Shown here one piece after another: positions 1 to 7,077 of a DNA stretch of 13,722 bases. A model generated the notes under the pieces. The model saw only the letters and a program-made list of their open reading frames with translations. It was not told the DNA's origin and searched no databases. The position numbers and the translations under genes are program-made. This DNA is from Nitrospira sp. (GTDB taxonomy: Bacteria > Nitrospirota > Nitrospiria > Nitrospirales > Nitrospiraceae): assembly GCA_025361385.1 (NCBI GenBank), contig JANYAJ010000085.1, forward strand, positions 1 to 13,722, given 5' to 3'. The first letter of the stretch is position 1. The number at the start of each line of letters is the position of its first letter.

Positions 1-140
1 TGGCGACGCCCAAGCCGGGAATGGCGCTTTGGCGGGAACATCTCTTCGTCTTTTTGTCGAGAAACTCACGCCGGACCAGTTCGTTTCTCGGGATTCCCTC
101 TGAGCAGGCTGTCGAGATCGGTGTCGTCGTGGATATCTAA
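1..140 (+). CDS. kup: Kup-type potassium transporter, C-terminal end (partial)
   Basis: The frame starting at position 3 is open from the window edge to TAA at 138-140 and gives 45 residues. They read ATPKPGMALWREHLFVFLSR and end in AVEIGVVVDI. This matches the pattern at the end of KUP/HAK/KT potassium:proton symporters, where the cytoplasmic tail has a W-R-E-x-L-F motif, a helix with S-R-N, and a final V-E-I/L-G-x-x-V-x-I. Only the soluble tail is visible; the membrane part lies upstream of the window. The gene is convergent with cydB, with 31 bases between the two stop codons and no obvious terminator hairpin in that gap. The family call rests on this tail alone but the ending is distinctive. 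Confidence 0.8.
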   Translation, partial: ATPKPGMALWREHLFVFLSRNSRRTSSFLGIPSEQAVEIGVVVDI

Positions 141-171
141 GAAGCGGCGAAAACCGATCGAGTGAGCACTC

Positions 172-1221
172 CTACTCGGTCGGCGAGCCGTCAGGATCGA
201 GCCGGACTTTGCCCCAAAAGGCGCGGTGGACATAGATCTGATAGATCATGGCGAGTGCGAATCCAAAGAGAAACCACCAGAGGCCGATCCGGAGGCCGTA
301 CATGCCGGCAGTCGCGTTGAAGATGGTGAGACTGTTTGCCGGGTCAGTCGTGGCGATCAAAATATTGGGATAGCAGCCCCAGGCGACGCTCCCGAGCATG
401 ACGAGGATGAACAGGCTTGATGTCGTGAAGGCGGCGACGTCACGCTGCCCTCTGCGGAGCACCATTGTGCCGATCAGGGAGAACATTCCGATTACGGTCA
501 GGAGATAACCCAGTGGGTGGGCCGTGTAGTTGAGCCGGAGGGCCGGCTGCACAAAGGGGATTGCGAATATCGCGAGGCAGGTGAGCCCGAGTGCGATCCA
601 GCCGGTCCGTTTTGCCGAAGCCTCAGCCCGCAGATAGAGATCGCCCTCCGTTTTCATCGCAAGATAATTGGCGCCATGCAAGGTCAGGATCGCGGCGCTT
701 GCCAGTCCCATCAGCAGGGTGAACCAGTCCAGGGTGCCGGGATTCGGGCCGGGGGTGAAGTCGGTCCAGAGGGCGACGAAGAAATAGCCCTCGGGATTCA
801 ACGGCACTCCGCGAATCAAGTTGCCCAACGCGGCGCCGAACACGATCGCGAGCAGGAGGCTCGCGCCGGAAAAAGCCAGGTCCCAGAACTGCCGCCACAA
901 CGGATGGCTCAGATGGGAGCGCAGTCCTAGCGCGAGGCCCCGAACGATCAGGAGCCACAACACCATGGTCAATGCCAGGTAAAACCCGCTGAACCCGGCG
1001 GCGTAGGCTCTGGGGAATGAGAAAAAGAGCAAGCCGCCGCTGGCAACCAACCACACTTCATTGCCTTTCCACACCGGTCCGATAGAGGCCAGAACGGTGC
1101 GTCGTTCGGTTTCAGTCCTGGCGATGAAGGGGTAGAGGACGCCGATGCCGAAGTCGAATCCGTCGAGGACGACATACATCGCCAACATCATCGTGATGAT
1201 CACATACCAGAAAGTTTCCAT
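172..1221 (-). CDS. cydB: Cytochrome bd quinol oxidase subunit II (CydB)
   Basis: The 349-residue membrane protein is the second subunit of cytochrome bd oxidase, which oxidises quinol and reduces oxygen to water in the cytoplasmic membrane. The first helix carries the family motif LDGFDFGIG (D20, D23), followed by TERR at about 38-41, the PVW-GNEVWL motif at 49-57, and FSGFYLALTMVLWLL at about 77-91. About eight to nine hydrophobic segments follow, as expected for CydB. The length is on the short side (E. coli CydB is 379). Residue 52 is Lys where E. coli CydB has the proton-channel Asp58 (W-D-G-N). Its ATG at 1219-1221 lies 12 bases after the cydA stop. The ribosome binding site AGGA overlaps the cydA stop, so the two genes are co-transcribed and probably translationally coupled. 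No cydX-like small ORF or cydDC was seen. Confidence 0.95.
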   Translation of the reverse strand: METFWYVIITMMLAMYVVLDGFDFGIGVLYPFIARTETERRTVLASIGPVWKGNEVWLVASGGLLFFSFPRAYAAGFSGFYLALTMVLWLLIVRGLALGLRSHLSHPLWRQFWDLAFSGASLLLAIVFGAALGNLIRGVPLNPEGYFFVALWTDFTPGPNPGTLDWFTLLMGLASAAILTLHGANYLAMKTEGDLYLRAEASAKRTGWIALGLTCLAIFAIPFVQPALRLNYTAHPLGYLLTVIGMFSLIGTMVLRRGQRDVAAFTTSSLFILVMLGSVAWGCYPNILIATTDPANSLTIFNATAGMYGLRIGLWWFLFGFALAMIYQIYVHRAFWGKVRLDPDGSPTE

Positions 1222-1233
1222 CGTGCGTGTGTC

Positions 1234-2595
1234 CTAGTAGGTGTTCAGCCTGGTGGTCTGTGCCGGATCATGGGTGGCGGGAACCGGACCCTGTCTGATG
1301 ATCTCCATGATCAAGACGAGAAAGAGCAGGCCGAGCAGGAGGTAGAGTCCGAGAAAGCCGAGCAGCGTGAAGAGCGCATTTCCAGAATGTACGAGCGGCG
1401 AGGTGCCTTCGTCTGTGCGCAATAGGCCGTACACGAGCCAGGGTTGGCGCCCGAGCTCTGTGGTCATCCATCCGGCTGTCGTCGCAATGTAGGGAAACGG
1501 CACACAGAGCATGAGAAGCCAGAGTAGCGGCTTGTTGGCGAACAGACGGCCTCGCCAGAGTAAGAGTAGTGACAGCGCCATGATGGCGGCAAGGATTGTC
1601 CCCAACCCGGCCATGATGTGGTACGCGTAATAGAGCAGCGGCAGGTTATCGGGCCATTCTTTTTTGGGAAAGGCGTCGAGCCCCTTCACCCTGGCCCAAA
1701 GATCGTAGTAGACGAGCATGCTGAGCGCAGAAGGCACGGTTAGCGGGTTGTCGATCGTCATCGTTTCCGTGTTTGGCTGTCCGACCAGGACGATGCCCGC
1801 GCCTCGCTCAGTCCGAAAGAGTCCTTCGAAGGCCGCACCCTTCAGTGGCTGGTGCTCGAAGACCTGTTTCGCGTTGCCGTGGCCGGTCGGAAAAATCATG
1901 AGCGCGCAGGCGATCGCGCCGGCCACGACACCGGTCCGTATGAACGTCTTCGCATGGGCGTGATGAGTGCCGGACAGCAAGTAGAAGGCCCCGACTGCCG
2001 CCATCACGCAGGACGAGGTCACGACAGCGGCGGTCATCGTATGGGCATATTGCCAGAACAGCCAGGGATTGGTGAGCAGGCCTGAAAGACTGTTCAGGAA
2101 CAGGCGTCCGTCGTCGGCGACGGTGTAAGCGACCGGATGCTGCATCCAGGCATTGGTGGCGAGGATGAAATAGCCCGAGAGCCAGGAGCCGAGAAACAGC
2201 ATCAAGGACGCACACCATTGGATGCGTAGTCCGAACCGTTTCTCACCGAACAGCAGGAGGCCAAGGAAGGTTGATTCGAGCACGAAGGCGAACAGGCCCT
2301 CCATCGCCAAGGTCTGGCCGATCACTCCGCCGGCGAAGTTCGAGAATCTGGCCCAGTTGGTGCCGAACTGAAATTCCAATGGAATGCCGGTGACGACGCC
2401 GAAGGCAAAGCTTAACGCAAAGATCTTCGTCCAGAATCGGGCGACCTGATGATAGTGCTCATCGCCGGACCACAGCGCCCGGCTCCTCAGATAGAGGAGC
2501 AACAGGGCGAGGCCCATCGTCAGTTGCGGAAAGAGATAGTGGAATGTGGCGGTGAAGGCGAATTGCAGGTGGTCATACAAAAGCGCACTTGCCAT
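1234..2595 (-). CDS. cydA: Cytochrome bd quinol oxidase subunit I (CydA), short Q-loop type
   Basis: This 453-residue protein is the heme-bearing subunit of cytochrome bd oxidase. The key residues are visible at positions nearly identical to E. coli CydA. They are H19 (heme b595/d side ligand, in FHYLFPQLTMG), E99 and E107 (MEGLFAFVLEST), H185 (heme b558 ligand, YAHTMT), K252 and E257 of the quinol-binding Q-loop (QPLKGAAFE), M377 (second b558 ligand, GWMTTE), and GRQPW at 382-386. The protein is about 70 residues shorter than E. coli CydA (522) after the Q-loop start, so it is the short Q-loop type. The ATG at 2593-2595 has TAAGGA about seven bases upstream. It is the first gene of a cydAB operon reading away from the 2596-2989 intergenic region. 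bd oxidases usually serve low-oxygen respiration and resistance to NO or sulfide; that role is inferred from the family. Confidence 0.97.
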   Translation of the reverse strand: MASALLYDHLQFAFTATFHYLFPQLTMGLALLLLYLRSRALWSGDEHYHQVARFWTKIFALSFAFGVVTGIPLEFQFGTNWARFSNFAGGVIGQTLAMEGLFAFVLESTFLGLLLFGEKRFGLRIQWCASLMLFLGSWLSGYFILATNAWMQHPVAYTVADDGRLFLNSLSGLLTNPWLFWQYAHTMTAAVVTSSCVMAAVGAFYLLSGTHHAHAKTFIRTGVVAGAIACALMIFPTGHGNAKQVFEHQPLKGAAFEGLFRTERGAGIVLVGQPNTETMTIDNPLTVPSALSMLVYYDLWARVKGLDAFPKKEWPDNLPLLYYAYHIMAGLGTILAAIMALSLLLLWRGRLFANKPLLWLLMLCVPFPYIATTAGWMTTELGRQPWLVYGLLRTDEGTSPLVHSGNALFTLLGFLGLYLLLGLLFLVLIMEIIRQGPVPATHDPAQTTRLNTY

Positions 2596-2989
2596 GATGG
2601 TTCCTTATGAATCAATCCAGGGATTGCTGCCTCTGCGGTCTCTGCATCGCGTCAGGTGGTTCTCTGCTGTAAGGATTCTATACCGTACGGTGACCAAATG
2701 TTGTCCTGGTTGAGTCAGCTGGGCGGATAGAGAGGGGGGCTCACTTAGATTCTCGTTCTCATCGTTGTCTTTGTGACTGCAGGTGGTTCTCGGTGTTTCG
2801 ACCCCATACTGGCCCTGCCGATGGGGTACTCGAACGGGGAGACTATCCGCCCGGTACGACGTGAGAGGCTAAATCTGAGTTGGTTTACGACAGGCGGTTT
2901 GACCCTGGAGGATCCTGCTCCGTCTCAGGGCGCAATCCGGTGAAAGTTCAACCTTTTCTTTCCCCCTGCTGTTCTGATACAACCCGTCG
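2596..2989. other. Divergent intergenic region between cydA and the ZIP gene
   Basis: This 394-base gap holds the candidate cyd promoter and palindrome. A 12-base direct repeat, CAGGTGGTTCTC, occurs at 2653-2664 and again at 2780-2791. The region just before the ZIP start (2955-2975) is pyrimidine-rich. Around 2905-2935 an imperfect hairpin can form (CCCTGGAG with CTCAGGG), without a T-run. No convincing protein-coding frame, tRNA or terminator was seen. Confidence 0.5.
2660..2720 (-). promoter_or_regulatory. Candidate cydAB promoter with 10-bp palindromic operator
   Basis: Reading leftward toward cydA, a GGACAA element (-35-like, around 2708-2713) is followed after about 18 bases by TATAGA (-10-like, around 2678-2683). 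Between them sits the perfect palindrome ACCGTACGGT at 2682-2691, abutting the -10. A palindrome between -35 and -10 is a common place for a repressor site. The regulator is not identifiable from this window, and the promoter elements are only approximate matches to consensus. Confidence 0.35.
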
Positions 2990-3742
2990 ATGCTGAACTT
3001 ATTCGCGTTAGGTGCCCTTGCCGGTCTTATTCCTGTCTATCTGGGAATCGGCGCAGCCCTGTTGCTGGGGAAGGTGTTGCCACGATCCTGGGAAGGCGGA
3101 TTGATCGGTGTCGCGACCGGGGTCTTGCTGTATCTGTTCTTTGACTTGATGCATGAGGCGGTGGAGCTCAGCGGAGCCCGCGACCCATTGTCGTGGGTGG
3201 TCTTTCTGGTGAGCCTTGGCGCAAGCCTGGTCGGTCTCGTCGCGTTGGAATCGAAGCAGGTGTTTGGCGGCCGCCACACCAGCCGATTTCTCACGCTCCC
3301 CTATATGATCGCGATGGGGATGGGCTTTCACAACCTTGGCGAAGGGCTCGCCATCGGCGCCAGCTATGGGAACGGAGAGTGGGCTCTCAGCCTGTTGCTG
3401 GTGGGGGGCTTTGCGTTGCACAACGGCACGGAAGGGTTCGGCATTGTCGGTGCAGCCGGGAAAACGCCGGTGCAATGGAAGGACGCCTTGTTGCTTGGGT
3501 TAGTGGCGGGCGGTCCGACATGCATCGGGGTTCTGTTAAGCGGGCAGGGAGTCTCACCCTATCTGTCCATCTCCTTTTATACCCTGGCGGCTGGATCGCT
3601 TCTCTATGTCATTTTCTCGCTTCTGACAATCTCCTACACGGTGACACGCCGTCTGCAAGTAGCGCTAGGAATATGGGTCGGTATCAGCCTAATGTATGTG
3701 ACCGCCATGTTGCTCACAGTCCTGGGAGGGGTGCGGAGTTAG
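2990..3742 (+). CDS. ZIP-family divalent metal transporter
   Basis: This 250-residue polytopic membrane protein has the two diagnostic metal-site helices of ZIP (zinc/iron permease) transporters. They are HNLGEGLAIG at 114-123 (H114, N115, E118) and HNGTEGFGI at 144-152 (H144, N145, E148), the latter matching the HNxxEG signature. D52 and H55 in FFDLMHEA are further potential metal ligands. The length fits bacterial GufA/ZupT-like ZIPs with about eight helices. The family moves Zn, Fe or Mn into the cytoplasm; substrate cannot be told from sequence. ATG at 2990 is the first start after an in-frame TGA at 2975-2977, so the start is well constrained. There is no Shine-Dalgarno sequence upstream. 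A weak GATACA at 2976-2981 sits eight bases before the ATG, which would suit a leaderless transcript. A T6 run follows the stop (3757-3762) but without a clear hairpin. Confidence 0.9.
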   Translation: MLNLFALGALAGLIPVYLGIGAALLLGKVLPRSWEGGLIGVATGVLLYLFFDLMHEAVELSGARDPLSWVVFLVSLGASLVGLVALESKQVFGGRHTSRFLTLPYMIAMGMGFHNLGEGLAIGASYGNGEWALSLLLVGGFALHNGTEGFGIVGAAGKTPVQWKDALLLGLVAGGPTCIGVLLSGQGVSPYLSISFYTLAAGSLLYVIFSLLTISYTVTRRLQVALGIWVGISLMYVTAMLLTVLGGVRS

Positions 3743-4059
3743 GGGTTTCATCGGTCTTTTTTCACAAGTGCCAGCCACCGCTTGTTTCGCGTAATTGCTT
3801 TCAACGGTTCACGTCTTGCCCTTCACCTCCCCTGAGGGAAATCCCTGTTCCCCCGATGGTATGCCGGTCTCTCTGCCTGCCTGGTGTACCGGGGGTGGAT
3901 GAGTTGGAACGGCCTGTATGGTTCGCTGCCGACGTGGGGGAAGCCTCGTCTTGACCCAGTCATGGCGCTGGGCTACAAAAGCTTGTGTCTCATCGTACCC
4001 ACGTCGTCGGTATTGCTGACCGATAGGGGGCGCCCCAACTTCACGAGAGGAGATCAAAG
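3743..4059. other. Intergenic region upstream of the C11 peptidase
   Basis: No credible gene lies in these 317 bases. They contain a C-rich/G-rich pair (CCCCCG at 3850-3855 and CGGGGG at 3890-3895) that could base-pair across a 34-base loop, the promoter at 3951-3979, a 10-base palindrome GGGGCGCCCC near 4026-4035 in the expected leader, and the ribosome binding site GAGAGGAG at 4045-4052. Confidence 0.5.
3951..3979 (+). promoter_or_regulatory. Sigma-70-type promoter for the C11 peptidase gene
   Basis: TTGACC at 3951-3956 and TACAAA at 3974-3979 are separated by exactly 17 bases and are good matches to -35 and -10 consensus. Predicted transcription would start near 3986, leaving a leader of about 75 bases. 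The leader includes the GGGGCGCCCC palindrome and ends with a strong ribosome binding site (GGAG, seven bases before ATG 4060). Confidence 0.6.
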
Positions 4060-5283
4060 ATGCCCACAACCCTCACGAAGAAACCTTGGACGGTTCTGGT
4101 CTACATGGCCGGGGACAATAGTCTGGATCCCGACGGAGTGGAGGATCTGAAGGAAATGAAGAAGGTCGGCTCGACTGACCAACTGAACATCGTGGCCCAG
4201 TTTGACCGCGCCGCAGGACATGTGGCCCGGCGCTATTATCTGCGTAAGGGCGGCATCGTGACGAGCGACGCGGTCGCGTCCCTTGGCGCCGTCAATACCG
4301 GCGATCCGAAGTATCTCACCGATTTCATCCAATGGGGCATCAAGACCTACCCGGCCGACCATTATATGCTGATTCTCTGGAACCACGGCCAGGGGTGGGA
4401 TGACACCGATATTTACGCCAACGAGCGTCATCGGAGTCTGCGCAGACTCGCGACCGGTCCTATCCGCCACGCCTTGTTTCATGCCCCCGTACGACGTTCG
4501 CTGGAGCAGGCTGGCAGCGACCACATTGCGCGGGCCATCCTGCTCGACGACAATGCCAAAGATTTTCTGGACAATCTCGAGATGAAGAAAGTGCTGGCCA
4601 GCACGGCCAAACTGCTGAAGCGCAAGCTGGATATTCTCGGCATGGATGCCTGCCTGATGAGTATGGCCGAAGTGGGGTACCAGGTCTCCGGTAGTGCCGA
4701 CTACACCGTGGGGTCGGAACAGACCGAACCGGGAGAAGGCTGGCCCTACACGACCGTTCTGACAGCCCTGGCCAAGAACCCTGCCATGACGCCGCGCGCG
4801 CTCAGCACGCTTATCGTCAGCAAGTATCTCGCGTCCTACAGTCCTGCCGATGGCGTGACCCTGTCGGCCTGTGACTTGTCCAAGGCAAACAGTCTGGCCA
4901 CTGCCGTATCCGGATTGGCGACTGCCCTGAAAGCGAGCCTGAGCGATAGTACATCGCGGCAACGTATTCTGGCGGTTCGCAACCAGGTACAGAGCTACGA
5001 GGTTCCTGACAACATCGACTTAGTCGACTTCTGTTCCCTGCTGGCTAAGGCGGGGGCTGATTCTTCCACCACAACTGCCTGCCAGAATGTCATCAAAGCC
5101 GTGAGGTCCTCTTACGTGATCACGCAAGGGTACAAAGGCACGGGCCTGGCCAATTCCAACGGCGTGGCGATCTATTTTCCGCTCCGAGCGGTATCGCCAC
5201 TCTACGCAGGGTTGGACTTCAGCAAGAAGACCGGCTGGGACGCGTTCTTGAAATCGTATGTCAACGTCATTCGCAGCCGATGA
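4060..5283 (+). CDS. Clostripain-family (C11) cysteine peptidase
   Basis: This 407-residue protein starts almost directly with the caspase-like strand PWTVLVYMAGDNSLD typical of family C11 (clan CD). The catalytic His is H109 in ILWNHGQGWDD and the catalytic Cys is C198 in LGMDACLMSMAEV. SEQTEPGEGWPY at about 219-230 is another conserved C11 block. Characterised C11 enzymes cleave after Arg or Lys and self-process. Here the segment between His and Cys (about 122-160) is unusually rich in Arg and His (NERHRSLRRL, PVRRSLEQ) and could be the self-cleavage or regulatory loop (inference). No signal peptide, membrane segment or extra domain is present, so the protein looks cytoplasmic, or else leaves by a non-Sec route. 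It is a single-gene transcription unit with a good promoter and ribosome binding site. Its substrate is unknown. Confidence 0.92.
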   Translation: MPTTLTKKPWTVLVYMAGDNSLDPDGVEDLKEMKKVGSTDQLNIVAQFDRAAGHVARRYYLRKGGIVTSDAVASLGAVNTGDPKYLTDFIQWGIKTYPADHYMLILWNHGQGWDDTDIYANERHRSLRRLATGPIRHALFHAPVRRSLEQAGSDHIARAILLDDNAKDFLDNLEMKKVLASTAKLLKRKLDILGMDACLMSMAEVGYQVSGSADYTVGSEQTEPGEGWPYTTVLTALAKNPAMTPRALSTLIVSKYLASYSPADGVTLSACDLSKANSLATAVSGLATALKASLSDSTSRQRILAVRNQVQSYEVPDNIDLVDFCSLLAKAGADSSTTTACQNVIKAVRSSYVITQGYKGTGLANSNGVAIYFPLRAVSPLYAGLDFSKKTGWDAFLKSYVNVIRSR

Positions 5284-5369
5284 CGTGCGTAGATAGGGAA
5301 TGGCGCAGCGGTTTCGATTGCAGCGACGCGCTATGAGAACAGAGAGGGGCCTACTGGAATAGAAGTGGG

Positions 5370-5400
5370 GGAGGGCCTTCGGTTATTCAGAAAGCCCTCC
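5370..5400. terminator. Hairpin between convergent genes, possible bidirectional terminator
   Basis: GGAGGGC (5370-5376) pairs perfectly with GCCCTCC (5394-5400), with two more T:A pairs possible inside after one mismatch. It lies between the stops of two convergent genes. There is no uridine run on either side, so it may be a weak or factor-assisted terminator. Confidence 0.5.
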
Positions 5401-5417
5401 GAGTATGTTGCCTGCTG

Positions 5418-5921
5418 TTACGCGGTTGTGTTCACCTGCCTGCCCATGCTGGATTGGGCAGTGGTACCGGCTGATCCGTTCGCCTGCTGATATTTCGTCA
5501 GCAGGTCTTGGGAGATTTTACTGGCGAGCTTGTCGATAAACGAGCTCCCGCTTGTCGTGGCCTGTGCCGTCGCATCTGCGGACGCACGACCCGAGGGTGC
5601 TCCATTCCCCGTGGCGTTCTGGAGGTCGGTGATGATCGATTGGGCCAGTTGATTCGTAAAGGAACGGCCACCTTGTCCACCACCATGATGGTGATGCCCG
5701 TAGTGTCCTTGCAGCCCGTTGACTTTCAAGCTCTGGGATAGGGGCGGTGTCTGCGAGGCCTGACTCGCATTCAACTGAACGGCCTCCTGAGAAATCGAGG
5801 TGGTATCACTCGCTGGTTTGGATCCACAGGATGACTGGGGCCCAGTCGCAGGCCCAGCCTTAGTGAGATAGCTTTGGAGCCACTGCAGGACAGGGGAAGC
5901 CCCGACACCTGAAACAGACAT
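5418..5921 (-). CDS. His/Gly-rich small protein with a duplicated helix motif, function unknown
   Basis: This 167-residue, low-complexity, Ser/Gln/Ala-rich protein has a near-consensus ribosome binding site (AAGGAGGT, four bases before ATG 5919-5921), which strongly supports it as a real gene. I do not recognise the family. Visible parts are an N-terminal segment SVSGVGASPVLQWLQSYL, a stretch DTTSISQEAVQLN at about 39-51 resembling short segments of flagellar regulatory or hook-length proteins (weak resemblance only), and a GHYGHHHHGGGQGG cluster at 72-85 that could bind metal. Two related segments, SFTNQLAQSIITDL (87-100) and SFIDKLASKISQDL (127-140), follow the pattern SF-3-LA-2-I-2-DL. No signal peptide or membrane helix is evident. 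It is convergent with the C11 gene and transcribed alone. Confidence 0.75.
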   Translation of the reverse strand: MSVSGVGASPVLQWLQSYLTKAGPATGPQSSCGSKPASDTTSISQEAVQLNASQASQTPPLSQSLKVNGLQGHYGHHHHGGGQGGRSFTNQLAQSIITDLQNATGNGAPSGRASADATAQATTSGSSFIDKLASKISQDLLTKYQQANGSAGTTAQSSMGRQVNTTA

Positions 5922-6023
5922 AGAACCTCCTTGCTTACCCGGGGTCGTGGCATTCCTTGCTCAGCGACCCTCTGTCTGATAGTTGGATCGAAGGGCGGCC
6001 AGTCCGTATGCTGCCCAGGGATG

Positions 6024-6048
6024 GCCATCGGTCGATCGAACCGATGGC
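6024..6048. repeat. Perfect 9-bp inverted repeat around a CGATCG core
   Basis: GCCATCGGT (6024-6032) and ACCGATGGC (6040-6048) are exact reverse complements. The 7-base centre, CGATCGA, contains a second palindrome. It sits about 100 bases upstream of the minus-strand gene at 5418-5921, where it could be an operator or a structured leader. There is no T-run, so it is not a typical terminator. Confidence 0.55.
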
Positions 6049-6323
6049 TGTATGCGATGAATGTGAGCAAGGAGTGTGCCCATTGAAATGTCGGGTCTGG
6101 AGGCTGGAAAGGCGCACGACTACTACATTTCAGCGGTGTGTCAGAATCGACTCGGCAAGCGTTGCCGCATGAGAACGGAGAGGGACAATCGACCAGGCAA
6201 GACTGTCCCTGTGGGATCGATGGAAAAAAAGATTAACCGTTTATGAAACGAGCCAAGAGATTCAGGGATATTGCTTGAAAGCCGTGCTCTGTCAGCCGGT
6301 CACCGCGTCCAGTCCTCGTCTTG

Positions 6324-6332
6324 TGTGATAAT
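6324..6332 (+). promoter_or_regulatory. Extended -10 element for the DUF2127 gene
   Basis: TGTGATAAT matches the extended -10 form (TG-n-TATAAT) and ends eight bases before ATG 6341, so transcription should begin at or within a few bases of the start codon. No -35 match is seen at the usual spacing, which extended -10 promoters tolerate. No ribosome binding site lies between it and the ATG. Confidence 0.45.
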
Positions 6333-6340
6333 CCCTGGAA

Positions 6341-6841
6341 ATGAAGATGACAAGTACGCACCAGACTGGCCTGGTCGTGATTGCAGTGTTCAAACTGCTG
6401 AAGGGTCTCCTGTTACTCTTTCTCGGGTTTGGCCTCCTGGAGTTGGTGCATGCTGAGATTGCCACGCTGTTCTCTTTTCTAATCGAAGCGCTTCATCTGA
6501 ATGCCGACTCTCGCCTCATCCATGCCCTGGTTCTGAAGGTGGATGCGCTGCAACCGCATAGTGTGCTGGTGGCGGGGTTCGTTAGTCTGGGCTATGCGGG
6601 GATGTTGTTGGTGGAAGGTGTCGGGCTATGGCTGGAGTTCAGCTGGGCTGCGTATCTGACGGTGGTCTCGACGAGCCTGCTGCTGCCGTTCGAACTCTAC
6701 GAGGTGATTGAACAGGTGTCGATGCTCCGGGTCGTCGTGCTGCTGGTGAATCTTGCCATCGTGCTCTACCTCATCAGCCAATTGAAGCATCATGCGTTGC
6801 GCTCACGGGCACATTCCACAAAACAATCCTCGACCGCTTAA
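6341..6841 (+). CDS. DUF2127 family membrane protein
   Basis: The 166-residue protein opens with the DUF2127 pattern TGLVVIAVFKLLKGLLLLFLG. It has four predicted membrane segments at about 9-34, 73-95, 100-119 and 127-148, with a short basic cytoplasmic tail (KHHALRSRAHSTKQ). The Arg/Lys-His tail and the FELYEVIEQVSMLRV stretch before the last helix are consistent with the family. The family has no established function. The ATG at 6341 is supported by the adjacent extended -10 rather than by a ribosome binding site; an in-frame ATG at 6347 is the alternative. It is transcribed alone. Confidence 0.85.
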   Translation: MKMTSTHQTGLVVIAVFKLLKGLLLLFLGFGLLELVHAEIATLFSFLIEALHLNADSRLIHALVLKVDALQPHSVLVAGFVSLGYAGMLLVEGVGLWLEFSWAAYLTVVSTSLLLPFELYEVIEQVSMLRVVVLLVNLAIVLYLISQLKHHALRSRAHSTKQSSTA

Positions 6842-7029
6842 TCGACGCCGGGATTTGCCGGATCGTCAGTCTCTGCCGCACCAGCCGCCCACATTGTCAG
6901 TACCTCTTTCTCTCCGTTGGGGCCCTCCGGATCGTGAACATTCACGTGGGGGCCTCTTGTGGGATCGAGTACCCGAGGCCGTAAAGGACATTTTCTCAAT
7001 GCCCTGATTTTCCGTCTGGTTTCTCGCAT
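6838..7029 (-). CDS. Possible small protein, unrecognised
   Basis: A 63-residue frame overlaps the last four bases of the DUF2127 gene tail to tail. Its C-terminal half (GPHVNVHDPEGPNGEKEVLT, ending DDPANPGVD) has a protein-like composition. The N-terminal half is strongly basic and there is no ribosome binding site before ATG 7027-7029. A hairpin that could end the DUF2127 transcript lies inside it. I would not rely on it being expressed. Confidence 0.25.
   Translation of the reverse strand: MRETRRKIRALRKCPLRPRVLDPTRGPHVNVHDPEGPNGEKEVLTMWAAGAAETDDPANPGVD
6921..6954 (+). terminator. Hairpin downstream of the DUF2127 gene
   Basis: CGTGA (6933-6937) and TCACG (6942-6946) form a perfect stem with the loop ACAT. 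It is enclosed by an outer stem of GGCCC (6921-6925) and GGGCC (6950-6954). It lies about 80 bases after the DUF2127 stop and is followed only by TCTTGT, so it is a weak terminator at best. Confidence 0.35.
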
Positions 7030-7077
7030 CTATAAATAAATTGAGGGCTTACAGCTTTCTATCTGTTGCATTCATTT

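Larger units (their letters stand above)
5922..6340. other. Divergent intergenic region, mostly unassigned
   Basis: This 419-base gap separates the His/Gly-rich gene from the DUF2127 gene. It contains the 25-base inverted repeat at 6024-6048, a second pair AGGGACA/TGTCCCT at 6181-6187 and 6204-6210, an A7 run near 6224-6230, and the extended -10 element before DUF2127. No believable coding frame was seen. Confidence 0.5.

Noticed and set aside
3850..3895. CCCCCG and CGGGGG pair as a terminator for the ZIP gene
   Set aside because: The loop is about 34 bases with poor internal pairing and no T-run follows, so a terminator is not supported.
3193..3954. A 253-codon plus-strand frame overlapping the ZIP gene
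   Set aside because: It is out of frame with the ZIP signature motifs, has no domain, and extends through the intergenic region only by chance lack of stops.
4054..4962. A 302-codon minus-strand frame opposite the C11 peptidase gene
   Set aside because: It is the antisense of a well-supported gene with catalytic motifs, promoter and ribosome binding site. Its product has no recognisable domain and a skewed composition.
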